From Duganella zoogloeoides (GTDB lineage: Bacteria; Pseudomonadota; Gammaproteobacteria; Burkholderiales; Burkholderiaceae_D): DNA of 64,000 nucleotides. The translations under genes and the position numbers were made by a program. Shown piece after piece: positions 34,379 through 43,688 of this stretch; the stretch's first letter is position 1, and every line of letters starts with the position of its first letter. The stretch is taken from positions 5,704,001-5,768,000 of the forward strand of contig NZ_CP140152.1 of assembly GCF_034479515.1 (NCBI RefSeq), in the 5' to 3' direction. The notes under the pieces were generated by a model, which was not told the DNA's origin, made no database searches, and was given only the letters and a program-made list of their open reading frames with translations.

Positions 34379-35026
34379 CTACAGCTCAGCAGGATCAATG
34401 CACAGCTGGCACCGATCGTGTTCGACAAGGAGTTCATGAAACGACCCATCCGGGGACTGTGCGACAGCTGCCTTGATCTTCTCTTGAACAATCCGTGTTG
34501 CCTCGCCAAGCAGGTCATGCCAGATGAGTGGAAGGAACACATTGGCAAGCCAGGACCTGAGGGTTTCTCCAGCACCATCTTCACTTTGAAAAGAAATGAC
34601 TGACCAGTTCTCATCTCCCTCATCACAGTCGAACTCGGGATAATATTGAGGATGGTTGCGGTACAGCCACATGAAAAGGTCTTCCAACTGCGCACTTTGC
34701 GGGAACGCCAGCAAGAGCTCCATTGGCATGAACTCAAAACGCAAAATCGCTGGGCTCTTGTCGTTATCGGGATCACTCGGATTTGCCACCTCACTTAACG
34801 TTCCCCAGGAAAAAACATACCCCTGTTTATCCAGGTATTCGTCGAGCATGCTAAGGTCCCATCCATCTTTGGAAAGACTACACACGTCTTCAGCAGCAAG
34901 AAATGAATACTTGCCATGGACAAGCTCCCGTATAAGCTTTGCTGGCATCCCAAGCTGTACGGGACACGCGCTGATCAACAAATCCCTCGCCGCTCCATTC
35001 ACTTCCATATCGCGATTGGTATTCAC
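34379..35026 (-). CDS. Hypothetical protein (215 aa)
   Basis: GTG start at 35026, preceded by AGGAGAAG. Soluble and acidic: VQLGMPAKLIRELVHGKYSFLAAEDV, then GWDLSMLDEYLDKQGYVFSWGTLSE and AQLEDLFMWLYRNHPQYYPEFDCDEG. Not recognised. It ends next to the hip module and starts 13 bases from the integrase-like gene stop, with which it may be cotranscribed. Confidence 0.65.
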   Translation of the reverse strand: MNTNRDMEVNGAARDLLISACPVQLGMPAKLIRELVHGKYSFLAAEDVCSLSKDGWDLSMLDEYLDKQGYVFSWGTLSEVANPSDPDNDKSPAILRFEFMPMELLLAFPQSAQLEDLFMWLYRNHPQYYPEFDCDEGDENWSVISFQSEDGAGETLRSWLANVFLPLIWHDLLGEATRIVQEKIKAAVAQSPDGSFHELLVEHDRCQLCIDPAEL

Positions 35027-35039
35027 TCTACTTCTCCTA

Positions 35040-36281
35040 TTAACACAACAAAAAATCGTTCAACATCGCTTCAGCGCTGGTGCGCAGCGCCAGAGGAGTC
35101 TCCAGCCCAGGAGGCATCCATTCCACCCCGTGACGCCGGGCATGCTTCGCAAACAACGTATGTGCCTGGTCAGCAGTCAAGGCCAGGCCGGCGCGAGCCA
35201 TCATTTCCTGCATAAACCGACAGTCCTCCAACCGATCGGCTGGGACTTCGGGAAGTGCAACAGCGTCAAGAATTCGAAGTGCTTTCTGAATCGTCACGAT
35301 CCCTTGATCGCTGTCCGGAAAAGGTGCCGAGGACGGCTCGAAGGAACCGATATACGCGCTCGTCACAGCCTGCCGGTTATGTCCCAACGCTTGCGCTAAC
35401 TTCGCCTTCACGACGCCGCTATCGGCGCCATCCAGCTGCCCTGCCCTGCCACCCATCGTGGGCGGGATCATCCCGAGCAGCAACGCATGGTTCTCGGCAA
35501 ATTGCGCGCGCAATCCATGTCCTGTTATGCCAGCATCGGCTTTGGTAAAGCCGAACGACGTCATCAAATTCTCGTAGCGGCGAATGTTCTGCTCCAGACT
35601 GGCTATTTGGCCCGACCGGGAATACTCCCAACCAAGCGCTTTGTTTTTCGACACGCGTGCTTTGACGTAGTCGAGCAAATCACGCTGCCCGTGTGACGCG
35701 ATGGGAATATTTCGCCAACGACCACCTTTGCCCATCCCCGGAAAAACCTGCAGGTAATGGCCGTAGTCCTGAACGTGTGGATTGCATTTCAGGACCTCTT
35801 CACGCCGCAGTCCAAAGCCCAGCTCAAGGCGTAACATCAGACCGAGGCACGGGTCGCGCTCGTCAACCTTGCGGAACGTCTCGACCAGATCAATGCCATG
35901 TCCGGACCAAGACTTCGTGGTTCGTGCGGCCGAACGAACTTTCAACAATTCAGGATCTACATCCGGCAGATATTTCTGGACGGCGCCAACCATGCCTGGC
36001 TTGCCGAGCATTGCGCAGAAAACGCGTAATCGGGACAGGTCGTTCTGGATGGTCTTGGCTTTCTTGTGCTGGCAATACCACCAGTGCTTGACGAGCACTT
36101 CGATGTGCCGTTCACCGAGATTCTTCGGATCCTGAATCTTGTAGCCGAGTTCATGCAGCCGCCGGATCGATGCATATAAAACGTCTTTCGTCAGTGTCTG
36201 GGTGCGTTCGGACGCCACCTTGCCATTGACCCGGCGTGTGCCTGCCAATTTCATGATGTCGTTCACTTTTTGCTGCCACAT
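35040..36281 (-). CDS. Tyrosine recombinase-like integrase (413 aa)
   Basis: 413 aa from ATG 36281 with GGAGG upstream. A core-binding part LTKDVLYASIRRLHELGYKIQD and KHWWYCQHKKAKTIQNDLSRLRVFCAMLG precedes a catalytic part. Recognisable are LELGFGLRREEVLKC (first Arg), GITGHGLRAQFAENHALLLGM (H-x-x-R) and SAYIGSFEP (Tyr candidate). It has a long C-terminal extension, typical of integrase-domain proteins of plasmids and ICE remnants rather than phage enzymes. Which site it uses is unknown. Confidence 0.8.
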   Translation of the reverse strand: MWQQKVNDIMKLAGTRRVNGKVASERTQTLTKDVLYASIRRLHELGYKIQDPKNLGERHIEVLVKHWWYCQHKKAKTIQNDLSRLRVFCAMLGKPGMVGAVQKYLPDVDPELLKVRSAARTTKSWSGHGIDLVETFRKVDERDPCLGLMLRLELGFGLRREEVLKCNPHVQDYGHYLQVFPGMGKGGRWRNIPIASHGQRDLLDYVKARVSKNKALGWEYSRSGQIASLEQNIRRYENLMTSFGFTKADAGITGHGLRAQFAENHALLLGMIPPTMGGRAGQLDGADSGVVKAKLAQALGHNRQAVTSAYIGSFEPSSAPFPDSDQGIVTIQKALRILDAVALPEVPADRLEDCRFMQEMMARAGLALTADQAHTLFAKHARRHGVEWMPPGLETPLALRTSAEAMLNDFLLC

Positions 36282-37199
36282 ATGTCCTCCACAAGAACCA
36301 TCGATACCTCTTATCACCAGATGCGGAAGCGCAGCGGGGCGGGGGTAAGGCTCCCGTCTTAAATAAACCGGTTTCGCATCAGCGGGCCTTACTGCCAACC
36401 ACCGATGCGCCGAGCCCTTGCGGTACTCGGTATCTCTTCCCGGGAAGAGAACTGAACATTGAGCAGTTTCTCGCTGCGCACTCCCAGACCAGGTCCGGGC
36501 GTTGAGGGTGCGCGCCTCCAGTTACGGGAAAACCAGTGAGAGCTGGCGTGACGTTCTCAGACGCCGTGCTTGACGCACATGCGGCCTGAGGGGTGACGAG
36601 CCCGATCACGATGTTTGCAGTTGAAGTGTTGGAGGGTGGTGCTCTTCGGAGCGAAGAAGGGAGGGAGACATGGCTGTAGCGTGGCCGTCTGCGCTAACCA
36701 CTCAAGCAGGAACGTCGATCTGTGATCGGGTTTTCCCTGCCATTGCGCTGGAAAGCAGATAACGACACGTTTTGGGGATCACTCTGTACCTGCCTGTAGA
36801 GCCTTGCAGACAAGACTAGACCAGATAAGAGCTGTTTTTTTGATGGTGATGGGTGCTCGCGATTGGATGAAAGCGAGCGATGCCAAACGCTTGGCGTTGC
36901 GAAAAGCTGTTCTCTCTCTGGACAGAACAACTTGAAATTGCGGGGAACAAAAATGCCGAAGGCCGACGCTGCGTAATTTATACAAGCGTAGCTAGCGTGT
37001 CAAGACACATTTTTTGCTGCGCCGCTTGTCTGGATTTCCGCACTTGGTGATAGCTAATAACGGCGCATTTTCGAACCTCGATATTCGACACGGACTACTT
37101 CCCGGTTCCGGTTGCATCTTCAGGTCACGAGGGAAACCTGACTTGCGCACGCCGGCTTGCGCTTTACATTAAATCTTTCACTGACACTTGGAGTTCTAA
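36282..37199. other. 918-base gap before parM-like gene
   Basis: No gene supported. GTGTC-AA-GACAC followed by ATTTTTT (36996-37014) looks like a small terminator. The parM-like gene has TTGGAG before its ATG. An origin or centromere-like site might be expected here, but I see no clear iterated repeat. Confidence 0.35.
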
Positions 37200-38207
37200 A
37201 TGGAAAACATCTCAATCGCAATCGATGGCGGCCACTCAATGTTCAAAATACGCGCAGCCTCGCTGGCTTCGCCAGACGAGCGTCATTCGTTTCAGATTCC
37301 CACTGTCGTGATCCCCGCTATCACGCTGACGAACGAGCAGACGCGACAAAAAGCTGAGCTTGAGACTGTCGAGGTGGATGGGCGCAGATACTTCTTCGGC
37401 GATACCGCGTTGCGGCAAGGCCGCTCAGAAGTTTACACGGGACAAAATGCGGATTGGATCGAAAGTCCCCAGCACGATGCACTGGTGCTGGGAGCATGGC
37501 GCAAGGCCATGCAGGCGTTCGGCAATCCCTCGGCAAGGGTTCATCTGGTGATGGGCTTGCCGGCCAAGTTCGTGGGGCCGCAGCGCGACACGCTCCGCAA
37601 CCGCATCGTGGCTTTGCTGACCCCTCGCCTCCGGCCCGGCCAGACGCTCAGGGTGATGGTGCAGAGCCAGGCGGATGCACCGCTGCAGTGGCTCTCGATC
37701 GAGAATAACGGTAGTCTCCACCCGCAGCGAGATCTCGACAGCGAGGCCTGGGGCGTCATCGAGATCGGCCACTACACCACCGACTTCGCGCTGTGCGATC
37801 GCGGCTCCATGATGGAGTATGCGGCCATATCGTGCGCAGGCATGCATCTGGTGTACGACGGCATGTCCAGCGCCCTGGCGCAGGCCAAGCTGCCAACATC
37901 ACTGGACGTGGTCGACGCGGCAGTGCGCAGCGGAAGCATCAAACACTTCGGGCAGCGAGTCGACGTCATTCCCTTGCTCAATCAGGCAAAAGCAGGCTTC
38001 GAAGCCGTCGTCATGGATGAAGCCAACCGCGTATTTGGCCAAAAAGCGGCCGTATTGGACGGCATCATCATCGGCGGTGGAGGTGCTGAAATGCTGCTTG
38101 ATGGACTCAAACAACGGTATCCCAATGCTGTCACCAGCGACGAGCCGCGGATGATGGTCGCGGAAGGCTTCTGCCGCCTCGGCCTGTTGTCACTGCTGCA
38201 GTCCTGA
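37200..38207 (+). CDS. ParM/StbA-like actin-fold plasmid partition protein
   Basis: 335 aa. Phosphate-1 motif ISIAIDGGHSMFKIRA at the start, GLPAKFVGPQ, WGVIEIGHYTTDFALCDRG (phosphate-2) and DGIIIGGGGAEMLLDGLKQRYPN (adenosine motif). This order is that of the ParM/StbA filament ATPases that separate plasmid copies. A small RHH-like gene follows, a ParMR arrangement. On an integrated island it is probably a plasmid remnant or a stabilising function of the excised form. Confidence 0.85.
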   Translation: MENISIAIDGGHSMFKIRAASLASPDERHSFQIPTVVIPAITLTNEQTRQKAELETVEVDGRRYFFGDTALRQGRSEVYTGQNADWIESPQHDALVLGAWRKAMQAFGNPSARVHLVMGLPAKFVGPQRDTLRNRIVALLTPRLRPGQTLRVMVQSQADAPLQWLSIENNGSLHPQRDLDSEAWGVIEIGHYTTDFALCDRGSMMEYAAISCAGMHLVYDGMSSALAQAKLPTSLDVVDAAVRSGSIKHFGQRVDVIPLLNQAKAGFEAVVMDEANRVFGQKAAVLDGIIIGGGGAEMLLDGLKQRYPNAVTSDEPRMMVAEGFCRLGLLSLLQS

Positions 38208-38221
38208 TCCAGGGGGCTGCC

Positions 38222-38632
38222 ATGTCGACACCAATGGATAAGCCGCCGAAAATCGGTACCGAGATCACGGTTCGCATCAGCCTGACTTTTCAGGAGGCAC
38301 CGGACGTCCACACTCTATTGGCGATGACGCCAGTGCGCGAGCGAGGCAAGCTCGTGCGCCTGGCTTTGGAGAGATACATCGCGGAGATCGGTCATCCAGC
38401 AGGTGACGTCGAGCAGCAGATCCACGCCATCTCGACATGGCTGAGGTCCCGAAGTGGGCGGGAGGAACCGACGGAGCATACTCCAAGCACTTCCGGAAAG
38501 CCCCGCCTGGTCGAGGCTATGAGCGAAACCCAAGTTCGCGAAACGGCAAAGCCTGTGCCAGCACCAGGTGAACTGGCTCAGAAAGAGACATCCAGTGCGT
38601 CCTCACCCATTGCGAGATGGCTTCAAACTTAG
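38222..38632 (+). CDS. ParR-like small DNA-binding protein
   Basis: 136 aa, 14 bases after the parM-like gene. The N-terminal GTEITVRISLTFQEAPDVHTLLAMTPVRERGKLVRLALERYIAEI looks like a ribbon-helix-helix (strand, then two helices), as in ParR/StbB adaptors. The C-terminal half is Pro/Ser/Glu-rich and disordered, as in adaptors that bind ParM by their tail. Function inferred from position and fold. Confidence 0.6.
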   Translation: MSTPMDKPPKIGTEITVRISLTFQEAPDVHTLLAMTPVRERGKLVRLALERYIAEIGHPAGDVEQQIHAISTWLRSRSGREEPTEHTPSTSGKPRLVEAMSETQVRETAKPVPAPGELAQKETSSASSPIARWLQT

Positions 38633-38819
38633 GTGGACAATCGGATGATCGATTGAATCCGCAGGCTAAATAAGCTCAGAAAGGAAAGTCTGAAAGGCAC
38701 CCGAAATGGGCATCGACGAACGGATTTGGACCGCCGGAGGCAGAACCGCGAGAAAATGCTTTTCTGTTACGGTCACATAATTACACTTCAAGCTCCATCC
38801 ACGTCAAAAGGAGCATTTA

Positions 38820-38978
38820 ATGAACCAAAAACAAGCTGATCATAACGCTAACCAGCATAACCCGAACAACATCACGCACAAGCAGGTGAATGACAATCGT
38901 TCGAATCAGGGAAATCCCACAAGCCCGGTGCATGACAAAGGCAGAGCCATTCAGCAACCGGCCGTGAAGCGCAAATAA
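38820..38978 (+). CDS. Small Asn-rich hydrophilic protein (52 aa)
   Basis: ATG 38820 with AAAAGGAG 7-14 bases upstream, an excellent ribosome site. MNQKQADHNANQHNPNNITH followed by KQVNDNRSNQGNPTSP and QQPAVKRK: no hydrophobic core, so likely disordered. Not recognised. Confidence 0.6.
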   Translation: MNQKQADHNANQHNPNNITHKQVNDNRSNQGNPTSPVHDKGRAIQQPAVKRK

Positions 38979-39046
38979 AATAGAAGGCAATATCTTGGGG
39001 CGCGCAGCATCAATTTGCGGGCCCCGCTTCCAAAATGGAGTGTGCA

Positions 39047-40915
39047 ATGGCAAGAAAAAAGGCTAATGACGGAGTTTTGGCAACGATCGAGCGACTGACA
39101 GGCAAAGTGCCTTGCCCTATGTATTTACGGAGTGCGCTGAACAAGTATTTGTACCAGGAACAGCTATTTGAAGGCGCGACTGCGGGGAATACACATGGTC
39201 GCCGTAAACAGCTGGGACAGCTACGTGGCCCAGATACTGACAACCTCGTGCGTAACCTGCTGGACCTCGATGCGCTCTTCAGCGGTGAGACAACCACGGT
39301 GATAGAGGTCGTCACTGGTGCAATAGATGCGAATATCTTGAACGAACGGCTGAATGATGTCGAGCAAAGCATGCAGCAACGCCTCGATATCTACCGCTAC
39401 TGGCTGGATCGTATCTCGTCAGCGCGCTCCGTTCTTGCTGACCCTCATTTGAATTTAAAGGTAGACAGGCTGGATGAGAGGTTGTTGGCCGCCAGGAATA
39501 CTGAAATACCGGCTATTGCTCCCTTTGCGCTGCATGCACTGCAAGTGCAGGAGGCAAGTGAAGCGAAGGCGCGGACAGGCTTGCCAAGCGCAGCTGAGTT
39601 TGTATCAAGGGCGGATGCTTATCTCGCGCTGGACGACTTGGCGAATGCGGATAGAAATGCCTGCTCAGCTATCGAGCAAGACGCAGCTTGCGCACGAGGC
39701 TGGTTTATCCGCGTCGCAATCGCGCTCCGACGCCGTCAATCGGCAATGCGAACCTTCCATCGGAAGAGGATGGAGGCGCAGGAATTTGCGGAACCACTCT
39801 CGGGGCATGAACGATGGGCAAATGAACAAGCCGACGAGTCAGCTAACGATGCCTGGGAGCACCAACAGTCTCTGGATGCGATACTGCCGCAAGCCATTTT
39901 GCATTGGCCCCAAAATGCAGGGCGACGTGAATACGCCGATTTATGGAAGCAGGTTCGCAACGTATTCGTCGGAAGAATGTTCGCGATTGCGGTGCACGAT
40001 GTCCAGCGAGCAGGCTCACGGGAGCAGTGGGCGCATCTGAACGGCCTGGAGCTAGAATGGGAAATCGAGCACCGAAAGCAGCCATATGCGTCGAGCAGCG
40101 GATTGACTGGAAGCTCATCATTCAACGCAGAGGAAACGCGAGCCATCACTAAACTGCTGGCTGTCTACGATGATAAGCCTCAGCAGTTTTTTGACATCAT
40201 TGAGGATAGCAGAATCTCCACTGACTTCCAGCTTTATCACCTGCGCTTCGCGCTACGCATGGAAGGTTGCGACGCGCACTGGGCCAAGCTGCAGGCCGCA
40301 GCTACGACAAGCACGCTTGCCTCGCAGGCCGATAACCTGATGCGGGATCCTACTGTAGCGAAACTATGGCAGGCGCATTACTGCCGCCACAGTCACCCAG
40401 CTGCTCTGGTGCAGTCTTACACGAAATGGCTAAAGGAAACCCAAGCTCAAAGCAACGGACACCTTCGTCACTCTGTCCTGCGGCAATATGCCTACCTATT
40501 TCACCATCAATTCGTGCGGCGGCAATTCGGCCTATGCGGGGAGGTGGCCGCTGAGGCACTCGCACTTTTTGAAGGAGCTACAGCGCTGACCGGCTGGTTC
40601 GGGTGGCAGCCGCATCCTTACGACGATTCCATCAGCATGCCGCTCCATCAATGCTGTTACTGGGAGTATCTTGCCGCAGTCGCTGCCGTCGAGCAGCGCA
40701 GGAAGAGCGAGCCCCTATCACCACAAGCACAAGCGATACTCGATGACGAAAGCCGCTGGAGAGAGGCCTTTTCAGAACAAACCAAATGCTTTTGGACGGC
40801 TTCAATGGAGTACGAGGAGGGCTATGGCGAAGACTGGCCCGAGCCGCCTTATGGAATCGACCTGCGCGAGCAGGAAAGTTGGGCGAAAGAGGCGCAACTT
40901 GTACCACATAAATGA
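39047..40915 (+). CDS. Large hypothetical protein, helical-repeat-like (622 aa)
   Basis: ATG 39047 has GGAGTG upstream; an ATG at 39035 would add four residues. Mostly alpha-helical, with Trp- and Ala-rich segments suggesting TPR-like repeats in the middle (FVSRADAYLALDDLANADRNACSAIEQDAACARGWFIRVAIAL). The C-terminal part is rich in aromatic residues. No catalytic motif seen. Isolated in the island; the IS lies 15 bases after its stop. Confidence 0.65.
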   Translation: MARKKANDGVLATIERLTGKVPCPMYLRSALNKYLYQEQLFEGATAGNTHGRRKQLGQLRGPDTDNLVRNLLDLDALFSGETTTVIEVVTGAIDANILNERLNDVEQSMQQRLDIYRYWLDRISSARSVLADPHLNLKVDRLDERLLAARNTEIPAIAPFALHALQVQEASEAKARTGLPSAAEFVSRADAYLALDDLANADRNACSAIEQDAACARGWFIRVAIALRRRQSAMRTFHRKRMEAQEFAEPLSGHERWANEQADESANDAWEHQQSLDAILPQAILHWPQNAGRREYADLWKQVRNVFVGRMFAIAVHDVQRAGSREQWAHLNGLELEWEIEHRKQPYASSSGLTGSSSFNAEETRAITKLLAVYDDKPQQFFDIIEDSRISTDFQLYHLRFALRMEGCDAHWAKLQAAATTSTLASQADNLMRDPTVAKLWQAHYCRHSHPAALVQSYTKWLKETQAQSNGHLRHSVLRQYAYLFHHQFVRRQFGLCGEVAAEALALFEGATALTGWFGWQPHPYDDSISMPLHQCCYWEYLAAVAAVEQRRKSEPLSPQAQAILDDESRWREAFSEQTKCFWTASMEYEEGYGEDWPEPPYGIDLREQESWAKEAQLVPHK

Positions 40916-40995
40916 ACTGAAGGCGGTGCGCGTCAAGATAGTTGTCGCATAAGTCCGGTTTTAGAATGCGTCGATTCCGTCCTTTCCTCAGCAGG

Positions 40996-42048
40996 TTATG
41001 CGGCGCGCCGTTGGTCAAGTTTGGACGGAGGGTTGAGCCAAACCTCGTCAGCTACCTGCCATGCGCGTGGTGCTCGTTTCCAGCGCAACGGATGGCGCTC
41101 CCGCGCCTGCGCGTAGACCTCCCGTCGCTGCCGCAGGACGTCGTCGGCGAGGCCGCTGTGGCGCTGTTCTGGTGTCACGAAGGATAGACCGCTATGCAGA
41201 TGCTCGCCGTTGTACCAAGTGACGAATTTCAGCACCCATTGCCGCGCCAGTTCGATGTCCTCGAATCCATTCGGCGGGTAGCCTGGCGTGTACTTGCAAG
41301 TGCGGAACCAGGCTTCGATATGGGCATTGTCGTCCGAGACGCCGGGGCGGCTGTGCGACGGTGTGATGCCCAGCATCTCCAGCTTGGACTTGAGCGTGTG
41401 CGCCTTTTGCGCCGCGCCGTTGTCGGCGTGCAGTACCAGCGGCTTGTTGTGGGGGCGGTGTTCGCGCCAGCAAGCCCGCTCCATCAACGCTGCCGCTTCG
41501 TCGCCATCTTCACGCGCATGCACCTCCCAGGCGACCAGCTTGCGGCTGAACAGGTCGATGACAGCGTACAGATAGAAAAACATGCCGCGCACCTGGCTGG
41601 GCAAATAGGTCACGTCCCAGCTCCACACCTCGTTGGGGCCGTGGGCCACATGGCGCTGCGGTTCGGTGCTCTGGGGCGCCTTGGCGCGACCGCGATGCTG
41701 CTGTTCTTGCGCAGCACGCAGTATGCGGTAGAACGACGATTCGGACGCCAGATAGGTTCCCTCGTCGGCCAGACGCGGCACGATTTGCGCCGGTGGCAAG
41801 TCGGCGAAGCGCGCCTCGTGACAGACGTCAAGCACGCGCTGGCGCTCCTGCTCGCTCAGCTTGTGCGCCGGTGCCGGTCGGGCCGCAGCCGGTCTCGCAT
41901 CGGCTCGGACCTCACCTGTGCGACGCCAGCGCTCGACGGTGCGCGCACTCAAGCCCAGTTCGGCACAAGCCAAACCAAGAGGGGCGCCATCCTGGCTGGC
42001 TTGCTCAATATCGGCGACCAACTCCTGGCGCTGCGGCAACGCAATCAT
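40996..42048 (-). CDS. IS3-family transposase OrfB
   Basis: 350 aa from ATG 42048, overlapping orfA by ATGA (a start at 42069 is possible). HTH_21-type part (LADEGTYLASESSFYRILR), then the DDE integrase core. The three acids are in SWDVTYLPSQ, LHADNGAAQK and NAHIEAWFRTCKY. The C-terminal LNPPSKLDQRRAA is complete. Confidence 0.93.
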   Translation of the reverse strand: MIALPQRQELVADIEQASQDGAPLGLACAELGLSARTVERWRRTGEVRADARPAAARPAPAHKLSEQERQRVLDVCHEARFADLPPAQIVPRLADEGTYLASESSFYRILRAAQEQQHRGRAKAPQSTEPQRHVAHGPNEVWSWDVTYLPSQVRGMFFYLYAVIDLFSRKLVAWEVHAREDGDEAAALMERACWREHRPHNKPLVLHADNGAAQKAHTLKSKLEMLGITPSHSRPGVSDDNAHIEAWFRTCKYTPGYPPNGFEDIELARQWVLKFVTWYNGEHLHSGLSFVTPEQRHSGLADDVLRQRREVYAQARERHPLRWKRAPRAWQVADEVWLNPPSKLDQRRAA

Positions 42049-42536
42049 GCGTCCTCGCCGTCGGTCCACAGCGCTTCGTACTTTCGGGACAGCACCAGCA
42101 GTGCCGCCGTCTCGGCCAATGCCTTCTCCTTGCGGCGCAAATCCCTTTCCAGCTCCCGGATGCGCTTCTTGTCCGTCGCGCGTTCGGTGCTGCCAGCTCG
42201 GTTCTGTCCAGCCGACAAGGCCGTGTGGACTTCAGTGCGCCAGCGTTCCAGCTGTTCCACCAGCAATCCCTTGCGACGGCAGTACGCCGCCAATTCTGCC
42301 TCGTTCAGCGGGGCCGCCTCCAGCACCACCGCGAACTTGTCGGCGGAACTCCATTGCTCGGGATTTTGCCCATCGCCAGGCACCGCGCGGCCTTGCTCGC
42401 GCGCCTGCTTGCGCCACAGGTACAGCGTGGCCTCCGGCACCCCGGTTAGCTGAGCCACTGCGGCCACAGGCTTGTTATGCGGCGCGCTCATTTGGCTGAG
42501 CGCGTGCTCTTTCTTCTCGTTGGTGTATTTCGTCAT
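42045..42536 (-). CDS. IS3-family transposase OrfA
   Basis: 163 aa from ATG 42536 (starts at 42548 or 42590 are possible). HTH part PVAAVAQLTGVPEATLYLWRKQAREQGR (about 24-50), and a coiled coil rich in Lys/Glu/Arg at the C-terminal end (KKRIRELERDLRRKEKALAETAALL). Stop overlaps orfB start. Confidence 0.88.
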   Translation of the reverse strand: MTKYTNEKKEHALSQMSAPHNKPVAAVAQLTGVPEATLYLWRKQAREQGRAVPGDGQNPEQWSSADKFAVVLEAAPLNEAELAAYCRRKGLLVEQLERWRTEVHTALSAGQNRAGSTERATDKKRIRELERDLRRKEKALAETAALLVLSRKYEALWTDGEDA

Positions 42537-42675
42537 CGTAAAATCCATCGCCCCAGGGCAGATTAGAACTCCAATTGCTGGAGGCGACAACTATTTTGAC
42601 AGAGGGGGAAAGTGTGTCAAAAACCAATTCGTCCGAGGACGGGGAGTTTGAACCTGCGAGGCGGAAAGCCTGAGA

Positions 42676-42702
42676 ACGGCTCAGATACTGGGTCTGAGCC
42701 GT
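42676..42702 (+). terminator. Perfect hairpin beside the IS
   Basis: ACGGCTCAGA (42676-42685) pairs with TCTGAGCCGT (42693-42702) around TACTGGG. No T-run follows, so termination is not assured. Confidence 0.35.
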
Positions 42703-42826
42703 ATTATGTCCTGGTGCCCGGGCCGGAATCGATATTTAAAACCGAGCCCGTTGTTATTGGTCTTCTACGGGATACCTGTAACGACCCACTGAATTCTTGC
42801 TCACGTCATAATTGAGGAAATTGACA

Positions 42827-43069
42827 GTGAGTACAAGAATGGACGAAGAGGTAAAACGATGGACAGCCAAGCGCAAGAGCGCGCTGGTGCTGGAGATCAT
42901 CCAAGGTAAAACGACGGTCGCGGAGGCGAGCCGGGCCTATGACCTTGCGCCGTCGGAGGTGAAGGCCTGGGTGGACGATGGCAAGCGCGGCATGGAGAAC
43001 GCGCTACGTACCAATCCGCTCGATGTGCGCGAGCAGCATAAGCGCCAGATCAAGGAGCTGCAGCGATAA
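42827..43069 (+). pseudogene. Truncated transposase OrfA (DUF1153-type)
   Basis: 80 aa. MDEEVKRWTAKRKSALVLEIIQGKTTVAEASRAYDLAPSEVKAWVDDGKRGMENALR is the N-terminal HTH part of a transposase OrfA; it stops after KQIKELQ-like residues, about 30 short of the usual length, and no OrfB follows. GTG 42827 or ATG 42839 could start it. IS debris next to the defence genes. Confidence 0.75.
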
Positions 43070-43100
43070 TGACATTGTCGAACAGATGCGCTGTCCTAAT

Positions 43101-43688
43101 TTAAAGTCCGTTCCAAATGCGAATTAGATATGTTGATAAAAATACTATAACCAATAGAGTCCAAAACATAAAAGAGAGCGGTAGCTTATCCCGAAATAGT
43201 CTAAATTTCTTTTGCTCATCAACCCAATCAATCTGGTACTGCCAAAAAAATTTGTAATGCGCATACCAGTCACTAAAAAGAATCTGTTTACTTATTGTTG
43301 TCGCGTAGTATTCATTCTCTATCTGATGAAGTTGATCAGCAAAGTGATCAACATCATCATTGTTGTGGCTTTGGACACTTCTATATAGATCCCGCAGTTT
43401 ATTGTAGAGGACAGTTAATTTATTAGCTGTATCCGCATATTTGTTCTTATTTGGCTCATAGAAAGTTATATATAAGGCAATCAGGCCAAAAACTATAAAC
43501 GCAGCAGAAAGATGCTTTTCTGAAAGTTTTTCATAAATTAATGAAAATATGCCAAAAGCGGTCGAGAGAAATCCGATAAGCCCAGGGATCTTATCAACAA
43601 TATCATAGGTGGCCCAATGTTTCCTGCCGCCAAAACCAACATTATAGCCAGTCTCAGCAATAGACTTAAGTAGTTGATTTTTATTCAT
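43101..43688 (-). CDS. SLATT-domain membrane effector of a CBASS-like module
   Basis: 195 aa. Two spans form the SLATT hairpin: about 34-52 (IPGLIGFLSTAFGIFSLIY) and 60-77 (LSAAFIVFGLIALYITFY). A soluble helical region with YADTANKLTVLYNKLRDLYRSVQ follows, and a third span lies near the C-terminus (about 170-192). SLATT proteins are known effectors of nucleotide-signalling defence and are thought to damage the membrane when a cyclic nucleotide is sensed. The start overlaps the CD-NTase stop by 4 bases. AT-rich compared with the island average. Confidence 0.88.
   Translation of the reverse strand: MNKNQLLKSIAETGYNVGFGGRKHWATYDIVDKIPGLIGFLSTAFGIFSLIYEKLSEKHLSAAFIVFGLIALYITFYEPNKNKYADTANKLTVLYNKLRDLYRSVQSHNNDDVDHFADQLHQIENEYYATTISKQILFSDWYAHYKFFWQYQIDWVDEQKKFRLFRDKLPLSFMFWTLLVIVFLSTYLIRIWNGL

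Larger units (their letters stand above)
40931..42601 (-). mobile_element. IS3-family insertion sequence, complete
   Basis: About 1.67 kb with orfA and orfB. The ends are imperfect inverted repeats: left GTCAAGATAGTTGTCGC (from 40932) and right, read inward, TGTCAAAATAGTTGTCGC (from 42601). No target-site duplication is visible. Confidence 0.85.

Noticed and set aside
37200..38207. MreB or FtsA
   Set aside because: Length, motif spacing and the following small adaptor gene fit ParM/StbA better.
40931..42601. Target-site duplication of the IS3 element
   Set aside because: The 3- to 5-base flanks do not match, so none is claimed.
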